A model generated the notes under the pieces. It saw nothing but the letters and a program-made list of their open reading frames with translations. It searched no databases and was not told where the DNA came from. Below are positions 44,556 through 55,842 of a stretch of DNA of 64,000 bases, piece after piece (position 1 is the stretch's first letter; each line of letters starts with the position of its first letter). Source of the stretch: Henricia sp. BOLD:AAB3569 (lineage: Eukaryota; Echinodermata; Asteroidea; Spinulosida; Echinasteridae). The position numbers and the translations under genes were made by a program. The stretch spans positions 372,001 through 436,000 of the forward strand of contig JBBELK010000388.1 in NCBI GenBank assembly GCA_037783545.1. The letters are read 5' to 3'.

Positions 44556-44960
44556 CACTGGCAGCCTCGTTGTGTTTGCGTCACGCGTCTTTTTACCACA
44601 AAAGAAAGCGCCGAGACCCTCGTTTTCGATGACGATTTGAAATCCATCAATTGCCAAGTGTATGGAAGCGAAAATAATATTGCACTGATGATATACGCAG
44701 AAATTCTCGGGCTTTTCCACACTTGGACTGAGATGAAACTGAAACACTCGCTAAAAGACTCCCACAACGACACCAACTGAAACGGACGCTAATACAGCAG
44801 TTATTGCATTGCTTTCACAGAGGTACATGTAATAAAAAGGCTTTTAGTAGAAGGCAAAGTTGTTTAATGAGTAAATAGGTTGTCAGTGCTTTCTACAGTT
44901 ATTGAGGTTAGGCTTAATTTAGAGTGACAAGCAGATTGGTTATTAGTATGCATTACTGAT
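44556..44960 (-). promoter_or_regulatory. Conserved GPCR upstream cassette, unit 1
   Basis: About 400 bp directly 5' of the receptor ORF, starting near CTAGCACTGGCAG, with TACGTCACGCGT-type sequence in sister copies and a CTTTCTACAGTTATTGAGG stretch. Repeated upstream of each receptor and at further sites without a receptor. Promoter role is inferred only from position and conservation; no TATA box identified. Confidence 0.45.
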
Positions 44961-45154
44961 AAAAACGGAATATATTGGTCAATCAATATCTTGTGACGTT
45001 ATGGGCTGTTGGATAAAATGAAGGGAGTCAGTTCACCACTTGATGCCAGAGGACATTTTATCACGTTCTGGCAATATCTAGTTACAGGGGAGATTGACGA
45101 GTTAAAACATCAGCTTTGCTGCTGTCTTTGTTGTTTTACAGGTGTAAAGTTTAG

Positions 45155-45921
45155 ATTTAAGTTTCTCATTTTCACATACTGGTTTAGAACTGACTCTAAG
45201 GTTAGCTCACCCCGGTGAGACAAGGTGTAGACCTGCCTTAGAGATGAGTTTCTCCAAATAAATTCACAAGGATTTATACTCTTCAACAATATGTATACCT
45301 ACATGTAGGTACATGTAACAGTCTACTTCAGATATTCTTAGGACAACACTATAATTGGGGACTCATCCTGAGGTTTGCTCGCCTTGGCGAGACAAGGTAT
45401 TACCCTGCTTCATGGTTGATCTTCCTGAAATAAAACTCGCTTTACACACTGGACGGTGAAACAGGGACCCCTATTTGTTCTGGGGGACGGGGTGTGGAGG
45501 ATTGACCAGACACTCGGTACCATTGTCCCTTCATCACCCGGAGGTTAGCGGACCTGTAAAAATACCGGCGGGGCCGGGCCCTTAAACTGCAAGGGAAACG
45601 GCCGGCCTTGCGGGACCATTTAGACACGGTACCGTGTGTCTGGGGGATCCTCTATAACCGGCCTCCTGGGGATTCCCTTGGAAAACTGCCCAGAATCCAT
45701 GTAGTACTTATATACAATGTTTCTTCAATCTTGTATATCACTTGATATCTATACAACTGATTCCAAGATCATATATTTTCCACAACTTACATGATTTAAT
45801 TATTTTTAATTAAAACTAAGCATTTTATATATTAACATAATCCCGCCGTGAATATGGCCACTGATGCCGGCATGGTGTTAAACTCCAAACTCACTCACTC
45901 ACTCACTATATTTAAGTTTCT
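45155..45921 (+). mobile_element. 743-bp retroelement insertion with (CACT)n tail
   Basis: The 12-bp ATTTAAGTTTCT flanks it at 45155-45166 and 45910-45921. The element ends in CTCACTCACTCACTC repeats, as target-primed insertions do. Unit 2 lacks it at the matching place (about 51025). It contains two related stretches around GCTCACCCCGGTGAGACAAG and GCTCGCCTTGGCGAGACAAG. No coding sequence recognised. Confidence 0.85.
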
Positions 45922-47100
45922 GAATCTGTTTGTGCCACATAACCAGTTGGGAGGTTCTAAGGTCTTGCACTGATTCGTTATAATAATTACTCTTGACAAT
46001 TCTTATTTCTCTTAGTACCTGATTACGTAAGTTGTGCCACTGATCTAGGTGATTGTGCTCTTTACTTTAACAAAACCTTGCGTTTCATCCGTGATCCGAT
46101 CACGATAGCGCATGTTGTGCAGTTGCATCACGAGGTGTACAGGTTTTGCGATGCGTTCCGATAGCGATGTAGTCACGATTTTGTGTACGTGTCCGTTGCA
46201 ACGCAATCGCAGAATTTCGAGCATGCTCGAAATTTGGCGTGTCTGTGCAATCGCAACGGAGTCGGAACGCAAGGTGTACGGCCGGCCTTACACGTCATCC
46301 AAGGCTTATTCTTATTTAATGGCAATTTAATTAGTGGAAAGTTCCTGGCATATGAGCTCTGTAGTTCTTGCAAGAAAACGTCCACAGAGGCACTTGCTGA
46401 AGATGCTGTGAGGACAGTGTTGGCTTGTAATCCACTGTCCAAAACCGCGAACGGAAGACTCAAGAGTCACGATAAGGACGAGTGATAATGGCGTTCTTTC
46501 TTTTGAGTTAGTGTTCATGATTGGGTTTCACGAGAACAGAGCAATTATACTGAAACGCAAAAGAAACTTACCACTTGTTTAAAATGTAATGAAATTGTAA
46601 CAGTTAAAAATAAAACAAACCAACAATTGCTAATTGAAACATTTGGCATTTTATTGATGACATGTCACGTTTTTGACCAAGATACCGGTACACCATCTCA
46701 TCAGTTTTTTTTCTGCAGTAAAGAACAGAAGAGGGTGCGATGTCAGTTCCCTTTCAAAAGCGTGTGTGGCCACCATTGATTTGGATACAGGTAGTGCATC
46801 GTCGGCGCATACTGCCTACCAGTCTTGGCATGTTGCTTGAAATGCCCATTTTGAACTGGCCTTTTTAAAGCCAACATCAAGACATCACGTGCAGCTCATT
46901 ACAATCATCCCATACCCCTTGACTAATCACTGACAGTCAAAACAGCTGTTTAACAGCTGTGCCATGAAGTAACCATTGAAGGTTCAAGTGAACTTCAGAC
47001 ACCGTTTGGTCTGACAGTGAGGACACTATTGTCCACAGATAAGTTCACACATTACTACACGCAGTGTTATTGTTGCTATTTAAAGGTTTAAAAGGTGGTA
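45922..47100. other. GPCR-unit intergenic sequence
   Basis: Duplicated in unit 2 (about 51040-52160). Contains an inverted-repeat-like segment around TTCGAGCATGCTCGAA (46220) ending GTACGGCCGGCCTTACAC, probably an old DNA element present before the duplication. Confidence 0.5.
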
Positions 47101-47123
47101 AGTTTCTTTTGCGTTTCAGTATA

Positions 47124-47420
47124 TTACTTGCACCAAGTTGAGCCTAACGTAAAGGTGAATATATAGTAGTGTTCTAGGAGATTAGTGAAGATTTTGTCAA
47201 GGGTTGTGTCACTACGCGTTGGGAAATTGACAATCTGTGCAAGATCCAGTTCAGATGGGAGAGAGTCTGTCGGAAGATTGTTGAAATCTCCACAAAGAGT
47301 GATGCTGGCTGAGATGTCTTGAGTTTGTATCTCGTCTACAGTGTGCTTAATGTGTTCAAGACGTTCGTCGCCATGCGGAGCCCCGGGTGGCAATTATATA
47401 ACACCGATGTACATGTCGTC
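47124..47420 (-). pseudogene. LINE endonuclease fragment, unit 1 copy
   Basis: Reads LPPGAPHGDERLEHIKHTVD, then TLCGDFNNLPTD and NFPTRSDTTLDKIFTN, the central APE-endonuclease motifs of a Jockey-like LINE. An in-frame stop precedes LPPG where unit 2 has Tyr. Inherited through the unit duplication, since unit 2 holds the same fragment at the same place. Confidence 0.7.
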
Positions 47421-48532
47421 ACCGTCATCACGAAGAGACACAAGTGGCCAAATATCGCGTTTTCATCGATTTTGAGATTTTGGCCAAAAATGACTTGGTG
47501 CTGCACGGCCTACAACCTGGTGAGGTCCATCTGTCTAAAATATAACGAGAATTATAATTACTGTAATTAGCCACGTGGAAAAATTTCACAGAAGTCCCAT
47601 TTTCTGTTTTAACAAAGAGAAAAAGACCACTTTGCCTGTCTGTAGATGGAATTAACACAGGCGCGCTGGGGCAAAAACAGCGTTTCGCGTTTTTACAAAG
47701 AGACAAATCACACAAGTTTCGTTTTCACGAAGAGAGAAAGATTACTTTGCCTGTTTGTGAAGGTGGAATGAACACAGGCGCGCTGGGACAAATGTCTTTG
47801 GAAATTAATTACTACGATTTTAATGGTTAAATTAATATGTTATTGGTACAGATTTTAAATTGAAGATCCTAACTTTTCATACAGATCACATATTACTAAA
47901 TAGACCCTGAATAAATGCGCAAAATTTGTTTCAAAAGTGACCAACTTCAAACTCGATTTTCTCAAAAACACTTTCTGACGCTCAGCAGGAAATTGTGTTA
48001 CTTCGTTATTACGGTGACGATAATACAGCGCCGAGCGGCTGGTATAGTCCGACATTTGGACTCTTTCAAACATTTCTAGTTAATTACGTGACATTTTCAC
48101 AACGACCATCGACAAATCATTGTCAATGATGCTAGATCGCTACATTATGTAAACAGTAAGCCAGTGTGTTCCTTTAATGTGTAAACACATCTATTGTCCA
48201 CCAGTCATTAATTTGTACACATCGTGTTTTAAACTTGACGGCTGTGGACGCCCTGTCTGTTGTTGTTACATGATTACCAGTAAAAGGCCGTTTTATCATT
48301 TGCAGATGATACTTTGATACGAATTCCAGCAACAGCATTAATATAAATCTTTAAAAAATAATGTCGATAAACTGCCTGAAGCTTGTAGAAATTTCAGCCA
48401 CGTAATAGATGCAGTAATTGCATGCTTTTTGTGTTGAATGAATGGTAAAAAAGATCATTTGGAAACAGTGCACGGGTGATTCCGTGTCAATTTAACATGC
48501 TTTTGGACCTGATCAAAACAAAGTTATGTAAA
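47421..48532. other. GPCR-unit intergenic sequence
   Basis: Collinear with about 52550-53720 in unit 2. Shared reading frames (47428-47715 and 52556-52843) are similar only because of the duplication and contain no known domain. Confidence 0.5.
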
Positions 48533-48999
48533 TAAACTCCTCAAAAAAAGTTCGGAAAGTCAAGTTTGATAATAATTTACCTTGAATTTTATATCATTGG
48601 AAAGCCCTGTTATTCCTCTTTACGATGATGTGTCATTTGTTATGATTAAGCAATTGGGGCATGTGCAGCACAGCTGAATACGGGGGCAGGTGTAAAGTGA
48701 AATGTCACAAAATGCATTGCTATTGTCAAAAAGTGCATTGACACATTCCCATCCTCCAAGCAAAAGGGGAATGCACTGCATGACAATAGCAGTGAATTTT
48801 GTGACATTTCACTTTCCACCCACCCCTGTATTCCGCTATACTGCACATTCCCCAATTGATTAATCATAACAAATGACACATCACTGTAAAGAGGAATAAC
48901 AGGGCTTTCCAATGATTCCAAATTTAAGGGAAATTATTTAGTAACAAGAGAGAAATCTTCAGTCAAACTTGACTTTCCGAACTTTTTTTAAGGAGTTTA
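48533..48999. mobile_element. Palindromic element in GPCR unit 1 only
   Basis: Arms of about 200 bp begin TAAACTCC and end GGAGTTTA. Unit 2 shows the uninterrupted site at about 53720-53735, so it inserted after the duplication. Confidence 0.85.
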
Positions 49000-49324
49000 T
49001 ATAACCTTTAAGCTTGATTTTCAAAAATGCGTATTTTTCAAAATGCCTTAATTTGTTTTTATTTGTTATAGCTTAAGATGCAAGGAACATTTCCAGAAAG
49101 ATTTGGAATGGGCACTCTTACAGTTTTTAAGTTATGATTATTCAAACATTGACTAACCTGTAAATAACATAAATAATATTGTTTTGATTTAATAGTCCCC
49201 TTTTTAAATTTTCAATCTTAGTTTTTCGGCCAAAATTTCTCAAACTTTACAAGTTGTTCTTTCTTTAGATAGAGCTAAAAATTGTGATCGCACCTTTATA
49301 AGAATGACTGAAGTGTGATCATGT

Positions 49325-50287
49325 TCACCGTGCGCTTCCCTGAAAAAGTCTTTGAAAAAAAGTTGCAATTAAGTCACGAACCACATGACGTAACTCACTG
49401 TTGCGAAAATAGTAAATAATGACGTTCAGCCAACTATTGGCCATTAACAAAGTATCTGCCGCATATAGTGCTAAATGTTGGTTGTAAATTCCGAAAGTTA
49501 ATCCCATTGTGAGTGCCATTAAAAACGCAGCTGGCGGAGTCCACGTTACGATTAACGTGCCTGTGATGATCGCGATCGTGGTCGTCGAACGGTTCACAAT
49601 TTGTCGCGGCACCCTTTGTCCTGCCTGATCCTCGGCTGCGATACGACGCGTATGGTGATGAGAAATTACGTAAATATGTGCGTAAAATATTGATATAATA
49701 ATGAACAGAAGTAATAACGACAATATAGAAATGAGTAGCCGCCAGTCAATACCCCACTCGCATATCTTAATCGGCCCTTGTTCCCAAATACTTTGCGATT
49801 TATAAATTCCAAAAATGCCAATATCCATAGCGACCACCACAGCCCATGTGATACAAACAATGATCTTTGACCTGTTAACTGTCATCCATTCTGGATACCG
49901 TAATGGATGCGAAATAGCGATGTAGCGATCAACGGTCAATATGAATATGGAGTACACACTCGAGGCCCGTGCTAAGTATCCCAGCACGCCATTCGTTGCA
50001 CACATGAATTTACCCAGAGGCCACGAACCAATGTAGAGCGATGGTAGTTTTAATACCCAGAAAAACCCTGTTATGAGATCCGAAACAGTCAACGATGTCA
50101 TAAATACTCGCGTCGTTGGCTGAATATCGGTGACGCGGTGCAGCGCAACAAGCATCAGTGGGTTCAGCACGAAATTCAGTGTAACTTCGAAAGTTGCTAA
50201 AACAGCGAGGAAAATGCGTACTGTCGTCTGTGTGGCGTCTTCGATGAACACCGTGTCATTAGTAGCGGGAGTCAATATCGTTGCCAT
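49325..50287 (-). CDS. Class A orphan GPCR, copy 2
   Basis: 320 residues from MATIL at 50287 (an ATG seven codons upstream also exists). Same topology and motifs as copy 1: D70, C96, DRY 120-122, W148, C176, NVIIY 288-292. TM6 reads TWTPP. TM5 has Phe at the 5.50 position. Cytoplasmic loops are nearly the same as in copies 1 and 3. Differences concentrate in TM4, loop 2 (KSQSIWEQG against HPQSIWEEG), loop 3 and the start of TM7. Intact. Confidence 0.92.
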   Translation of the reverse strand: MATILTPATNDTVFIEDATQTTVRIFLAVLATFEVTLNFVLNPLMLVALHRVTDIQPTTRVFMTSLTVSDLITGFFWVLKLPSLYIGSWPLGKFMCATNGVLGYLARASSVYSIFILTVDRYIAISHPLRYPEWMTVNRSKIIVCITWAVVVAMDIGIFGIYKSQSIWEQGPIKICEWGIDWRLLISILSLLLLFIIISIFYAHIYVISHHHTRRIAAEDQAGQRVPRQIVNRSTTTIAIITGTLIVTWTPPAAFLMALTMGLTFGIYNQHLALYAADTLLMANSWLNVIIYYFRNSELRHVVRDLIATFFQRLFQGSAR

Positions 50288-50421
50288 TTCTAATCTGAAG
50301 ATAAACAAAATAATGTGCTGTTGATCGAGTAAAGGATGTTGATAGTTTTATCAATCCTGAAGACAATTCAGTCGCTCCTGATGTAGCAGTTGCAATATTG
50401 ATCAGTTGACAAATTTCTAAC

Positions 50422-50850
50422 TAGCACTGGCAGCCTCGTTGTGTTTACGTCACGCGTGTTTTTATCACAAAAGAAAGCACCGAGACCCTTGTTTTCGATG
50501 ACAATTTCAAATCCATCAATTGCCAAGTGTATCGACGAATCGAAAATAATATTGCACTGATGATATATGCAGAAATTCTCAGGCTTTTCCACACTCGGAC
50601 CGAGATGAAACTGAAACACTCGCTAAAAGACTCCCACAACGACACCAACTGAAACTGACGCTAATACAGCAGTTATTGCATTGCTTTCACAGAGGTACAT
50701 GTAATAAAAAGGCCTTCAGCAGAAGGCAACGTTGTTTTTTGAGTAAATAGGTTGTCAGTGCTTTCTACAGTTATTGAGGTTAGGCTTAATTTAGAGTGAC
50801 AAGCAGATTGGTTATTAGTATGCATTACTGATAAAAACGGATGGTCGATC
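50422..50850 (-). promoter_or_regulatory. Conserved GPCR upstream cassette, unit 2
   Basis: Collinear with 44556-44960, with minor insertions (for example CGACGAATCG at 50533). Putative promoter/5' region of copy 2. Confidence 0.45.
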
Positions 50851-52177
50851 AATCGCTTGTGACGTTATGGGCTGTAGGATAAAATGAAGGGAGTCAGTTA
50901 ACCACTTGATGCCAGAGGACGTGTAAACACGTACTGGCAATATCTAGTTACAGGGGAGATTGACAAGTTATAAACATCAGCTTTGCTGCTGTCTTCGTTG
51001 TTTTACAGGTGTAAGGTTTAGATTTAAGTTTACACAATTTCTGAATCCGTTTGTGCCACATTGCCGGTTGGGAGGTTCTAAGGTCTTGCAATGATTCGTT
51101 ATAATAATTACTCTTGGCAATTCTTATTTCTCTTAGTACCTGATTACGTAAGTTGCGCCACTGATCTAGGTGATTGTGTTTAAATGCTTAATCTCTTTAC
51201 TTTAATAACAAAACCTTGCGTTTCGTCCGTGATCCGATCACGATAGCGCATGTTGTGCAGTCGCATCACATGAAAGGTGTACAGGTTTTGCGATGCGTTC
51301 CGATAGCGATGTAGTCACGATTTTGTGTACGTGTCCGTCGCAACGCAATCGTAGAATTTCGAGCATGCTCGAAATTTGGCCTGTCTGTGCAATCGCAACG
51401 GAGTCGGAACGCAAAGTGTACGGCCGGCTTTACACGTCATCCAAGGCTTATTCTTATTTAATGGCAATTTATGGAAAGTTCTTGGCATATGAGCTCTGTA
51501 CTTCTTGCGAGAAAACGTCCACATAGGCACTTGCTGAAGATGCTGTGAGGACAGTGTTCCAGTCGTGGCTTGTAATCCACTGTCCAAAACCGCGAGCGGA
51601 AGACTCAAGAGTCACGATAAGGACGAGTGATAATGGCGTTCTTTTGAGTTGGTGTTCATGATTTGGTTTCACGAGAACAGAGCAATTATACTGAAACGCA
51701 AAAGAAACTTACCACTTGTTTAAAATGTAATGAAATTCTAACAGTTAAAAATAAAACAACCAACAATTGCTAATTGAAACATTGGCATTTTATTGATTAC
51801 ATGTCAAGTTTTTGACCAAGATACACCATCTCATCAGTTTGTTCTACAGTAAAGAACAGAAGACGGTGCGATGTCAGTTCCCTTTCAATAGCGTGTGTGG
51901 TCACCATTGATGTGGATACAGGCAGTGCATTGTCGGCGCATACTGCCTATACCAGTCTTGGCATGTTGCTTGAAATGCCCATTTTGCACTGGCCTTTTTA
52001 AAGCCAACATCAAGACATCACGTGCAGCTCATTACAATCATCCCATACCCCTTGGCTAATCACTGACAGTAAAAACAGCTGTTCAACAGCTGTGCCATGA
52101 AGTGACCATTGAAGGTTCAAGTGAACTTTAGATACCGTTTGGTCTGACAGTGAGGACACTATTGTCCACAAATCAGT
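50851..52177. other. GPCR-unit intergenic sequence
   Basis: Collinear with unit 1 but without the 743-bp retroelement; provides the empty site near 51025. Confidence 0.5.
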
Positions 52178-52545
52178 TCACACATTACTACACGCAGTGT
52201 TATTGTTGCTATTTAAAGGTTTAAAAGGTGGTAAGTTTCTTTTGCGTTTCAGTATATTACTTGCACCAAGTGGAGCCTGACGTAAAGGTGCATAGTAGTG
52301 TTCTAGGAGATTTGTACAGATTTTGTCCAGGGTTGGGTTACCACGCGTTGGGAAATTGACAGTCTGTGTAAGATCCAGTTCAGATGGGAGAGAGTCTGTC
52401 GGAAGATTGTTGAAATCTCCACAAAGAGTGATGTTGGCTGAGATGTCTTGAGTTTGTATCTCGTCTACAGTGTGCTTAATGTGTTCAAGAAGTTCGTCGC
52501 CATACGGAGCCCCGGGTGGCAAGTATATAACACCGATGTTATGTC
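52178..52545 (-). pseudogene. LINE endonuclease fragment, unit 2 copy
   Basis: Same fragment as at 47124 but more complete: IGVIYLPPGAPYGDELLEH, TLCGDFNNLPTD, NFPTRGNPTLDKICTN, HYYAPLRQAPLG. No RT follows; sequence after the G-A-S stretch is unrelated. Confidence 0.7.
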
Positions 52546-53900
52546 ATCACCGTCATCACGAAGAGACACAAGTGGCCAAATATCGCGTTTTCATCGATTT
52601 TGAGATTTTGGCCAAAAATGACTTGGTGCTGCACGGCCTACAACCTGGTGAGGTCCATTTGTCTAAAATATAACGAGAATTATAATTACTGTAATTAGCC
52701 ACGTGGAAAAATTTCACAGAAGTCCCATTTTCTGTTTTAACAAAGAGAAAAAGACCACTTTGCCTGTCTGATGATGGAATTAACACAGGCGCGCTGGGGC
52801 AAAAACAGCATTTCGCGTTTTTACAAAGAGACAAATCACACAAGTTCCGTTTTCACGAAGAGAGAAAGATTACTTTGCCTGTCTGTGAAGGTGGAATGAA
52901 CACGGGCGCGCTGGGACAAATGTCTTTGGAAATTAATTACTACGATTTTAATGGTTAAATTAATATTTTATTGGTACAGATTTTAAATTTAAGATCCCAA
53001 CTCTTCATACATATTACTAAATATACCCTGAATAAATGCGCAAAATGTTAGTTTCAAAAAGTGACCAACTTCAAACTCGATTTTCTCAAAAAAACTTTCT
53101 GACGCTCAGTGGGCAATTGTCACTTCGTTGTTATGGTGACGATAATACAGCACCGAGCGGCTGGTAAAGCGTATAGTCCAACATTTGGACTCTTTCAAAC
53201 ATTTATAGTTAATTACGTGACATTTTCACAACGACCATCGGCAAATCATTGTCAATGATGGTAGATTGCTACATATTATGTAAACAGTAAGCCAGTGTGT
53301 TCCTTTAATGTGTAAACACATCTATTGTCCACCAGTCATTTGTACACATCGTGTTTTAAACTTGACGGCTGTGGACGCCCTGTCTGTTGTTGTTACATGA
53401 TTATACCAGTAAAAGGCCGTTTTATTATTTGCAGATGATACTTTGATACGAATTCCAGCAACAGCATTATTATATAATTTTTTAAAAAATAATGTTGATA
53501 AACTGCCTGAAGCTTGTAGAAATTTCAGCCACATAGATGCAGTAATTAAATACGTCAGAAAACCTTTTAAAAAATCCATGCATGCTTTTTGTGTTGAATG
53601 AATGGTAAAAAATATCATTTGGAAACAGTGCACGGGTGATTCCGTGATTCCATTGATTCCATTCCGATGATTCCATTCCGTGTCAATTTAACATGCTTTT
53701 GGACCTGACCAAAAAAAGTTAAGTAAATATAAAAATGCGTAATTTTCAAAATGCCTTATTTTGTTTTTATTTGTTATAGCTTAAGATGCAAGGAACATTT
53801 CCAGAAAGATTTGGAATGGGCACTCTTACAGTTTTTAAGTTATGATTATTTAAACATTGACTAACATGTAAATAAATAACATAAATAATATTGTTTTAAT
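52546..53900. other. GPCR-unit intergenic sequence
   Basis: Collinear with about 47421-49190 in unit 1, minus the palindrome. Contains a short direct repeat of CCATTCCGATGATTCCATTCCG type near 53650-53685. Confidence 0.5.
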
Positions 53901-54040
53901 TTAAAGGTACATGCTCGTCAGCAATGCGCGCCCGCCAGATTCGTGCTCGAAACACGCAGCTCCATGCCTTTGCTATGGAGCTGCGTATTGCGTGGCACAC
54001 ATTTGGCGGGCGCGCATTGCTGACGAGCCTGTGCCTTTAA
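53901..54040. mobile_element. TTAA family 1 foldback MITE in GPCR unit 2
   Basis: TTAA at 53901-53904 and 54037-54040, 132-bp palindromic body. The matching point in unit 1 (49189-49192) has a single TTAA and no insert, a direct demonstration of the TTAA target duplication. Confidence 0.93.
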
Positions 54041-54174
54041 TAGTCCCCTTTTTAATTTTTCAATCTCTTAGTTTTTCGGCCAAAATTTCCCAAAATTTCA
54101 CAAGTTGCTCTTTTTTTAGACCAAAACAAAATGGTGATCGCACCTTCATAAGAATGACTGAAGTGTGATCATGT

Positions 54175-55137
54175 TCACCGTGCGCTTCCCTGAAAAAGTC
54201 TTTGAAAAAAAGTTGCAATTAAGTCACGAACCACATGACGTAACTCACTGTTGCGAAAACAGTAAATAATGACGTTTAGCCAACTATTGGCCATTAACAA
54301 AGCATCCACTGCAATTATTGAAAGGTATTCATTGTAATTTCCAAAATTTAATCCCATTGCGAGGGCCATTAAAAACACAGCTGGCGGAATCCACGTTATG
54401 ATTAACGTGCCTGTGATGATAGCGATGGTGATCGTCGAACGGTTCACAATTTGGCGCGGCACCCTTTGTCCTGCTTGATTCTCGGCTGCGATACGACGCA
54501 TATGGTGACGAGAAATTACGTAAATATGTGCGTAAAAGATTGATATAATAATTAACGGAAGTAATAACGTCAATATAGCAATGAGTGTTCGCCAGTCAAC
54601 ACCCCACACGCATATCTTAATCGGCCCTTCTTCCCAAATACTTTCCGGATGATAAATTCCAAAAATGCCAATACACACAGCGACCAGCACAGCCCATGTG
54701 ATACAAACAATGATCTTTGACCTGTTCACTGTCATCCATTCTGGATACCGTAATGGATGCGAAATAGCGATGTAGCGATCAACGGTCAATAAGAATATGG
54801 AGTACACACTCAAGGCCCGTGCTAAGAATTCCAGCACGCCGTTCGTTCCACACATGAATTCACCCAGAGGCCACGAACCAATGTAGAGTGATGGTAGTTT
54901 TAATACCCAGGAAAACCCCGTTATGAGATCCGAAACAGTCAACGATGTCATAAATACTCGCGTCGTTGGCTGAATATCGGTGACGCGGTGCAGCGCAACA
55001 AGCATCAGTGGGTTCAGCATGAAATTCAGTATAACTCCGAAAGTTGATAAAACTGCGAGGAAAAGGCGTACTGTCGTCTGTGTGGCGTCTTCGTCCGACA
55101 CTGTGTCATTAGTAGCGGGAGTCAATATCGTTGCCAT
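54175..55137 (-). CDS. Class A orphan GPCR, copy 3
   Basis: 320 residues from MATIL at 55137, intact. Most divergent of the three in the extracellular half: N-terminus VSDEDATQ, loop 2 HPESIWEEGPIKICVW, loop 3/TM7 NFGNYNEYLSIIAVDA. Unlike copies 1 and 2 it keeps a proline eight residues before the TM5 Tyr (PLIIISIFY), the usual P5.50. DRY, C96-C176, W148 and the altered NVIIY are shared. Intracellular faces are almost unchanged. Confidence 0.92.
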   Translation of the reverse strand: MATILTPATNDTVSDEDATQTTVRLFLAVLSTFGVILNFMLNPLMLVALHRVTDIQPTTRVFMTSLTVSDLITGFSWVLKLPSLYIGSWPLGEFMCGTNGVLEFLARALSVYSIFLLTVDRYIAISHPLRYPEWMTVNRSKIIVCITWAVLVAVCIGIFGIYHPESIWEEGPIKICVWGVDWRTLIAILTLLLPLIIISIFYAHIYVISRHHMRRIAAENQAGQRVPRQIVNRSTITIAIITGTLIITWIPPAVFLMALAMGLNFGNYNEYLSIIAVDALLMANSWLNVIIYCFRNSELRHVVRDLIATFFQRLFQGSAR

Positions 55138-55275
55138 TTCTAATCTGAAGATAAACTCGCAAAATAATGTGCTATTGATCGAGTAAAGGATGTTGATAGT
55201 TTTATCAATCCTGAAGACAAGTCACTCCTGATGTACGTAGCAGTTGCAATATTGATCAGTTGACAAATTTCAAAC

Positions 55276-55700
55276 TAGCACTGGCAGCTTCATTGTGTTA
55301 CGTCACGCGTCTTTTTATCACAAAAGAACACAATATTGCGCTGATGTTATGCAGAAATTCTCAGGCATTTTCCACACTCGGACCGAGATGAAACTGAAAT
55401 ACTCGTTGAAAGACTCCCACAAGGACAATAACTGAAACCGACGCAAATTAAAAACAGCTCCTGCTGCCTTGCTTTCAGAGTTTGTATTAAATAAAAAGCC
55501 TTCGGTAGAATGCACAGTTGTTTAATGAGTAGGTAATCAGTGCTTTCTACAGTTATTGAGGTTAGGCTTGATTTAGCACATTAAATTAGGCTTGAGCAGG
55601 CACATTAAATTAGAGTGCATTATAGGCCTACCTATAAAAAGGAATATAATTGTCGATCAATCTCTTAGTGACGTTATGGGTTGTATAGGATCAAATGAAG
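55276..55700 (-). promoter_or_regulatory. Conserved GPCR upstream cassette, unit 3
   Basis: Related to 44556-44960 but with deletions (CTGATGTTATGCAG in place of the longer form) and a short tandem repeat of GGCTTGAGCAGGCACATTAA type near 55580. Confidence 0.45.
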
Positions 55701-55842
55701 GGAGTCAGTTAACCACTTGATGCTGGAAGACGTGTAAACACGTTCTGGCAACAATATATAGTCATAGGGGCGGTTGACGAATACAAACGTCAGCTTTTGC
55801 CGCTGTTGCCGCAGTTGATGTGTAAACACGTACAATAATTAT

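Noticed and set aside
46173-46463. Frame shared between GPCR units 1 and 2 (also 51315-51608) as a small conserved gene
   Set aside because: Similarity follows from the segmental duplication; the frames differ by shifts and overlap an inverted-repeat-like segment.
47428-47715. 95-codon frame conserved with 52556-52843
   Set aside because: High identity is at DNA level over the whole duplicated block, not restricted to the frame; no domain seen.
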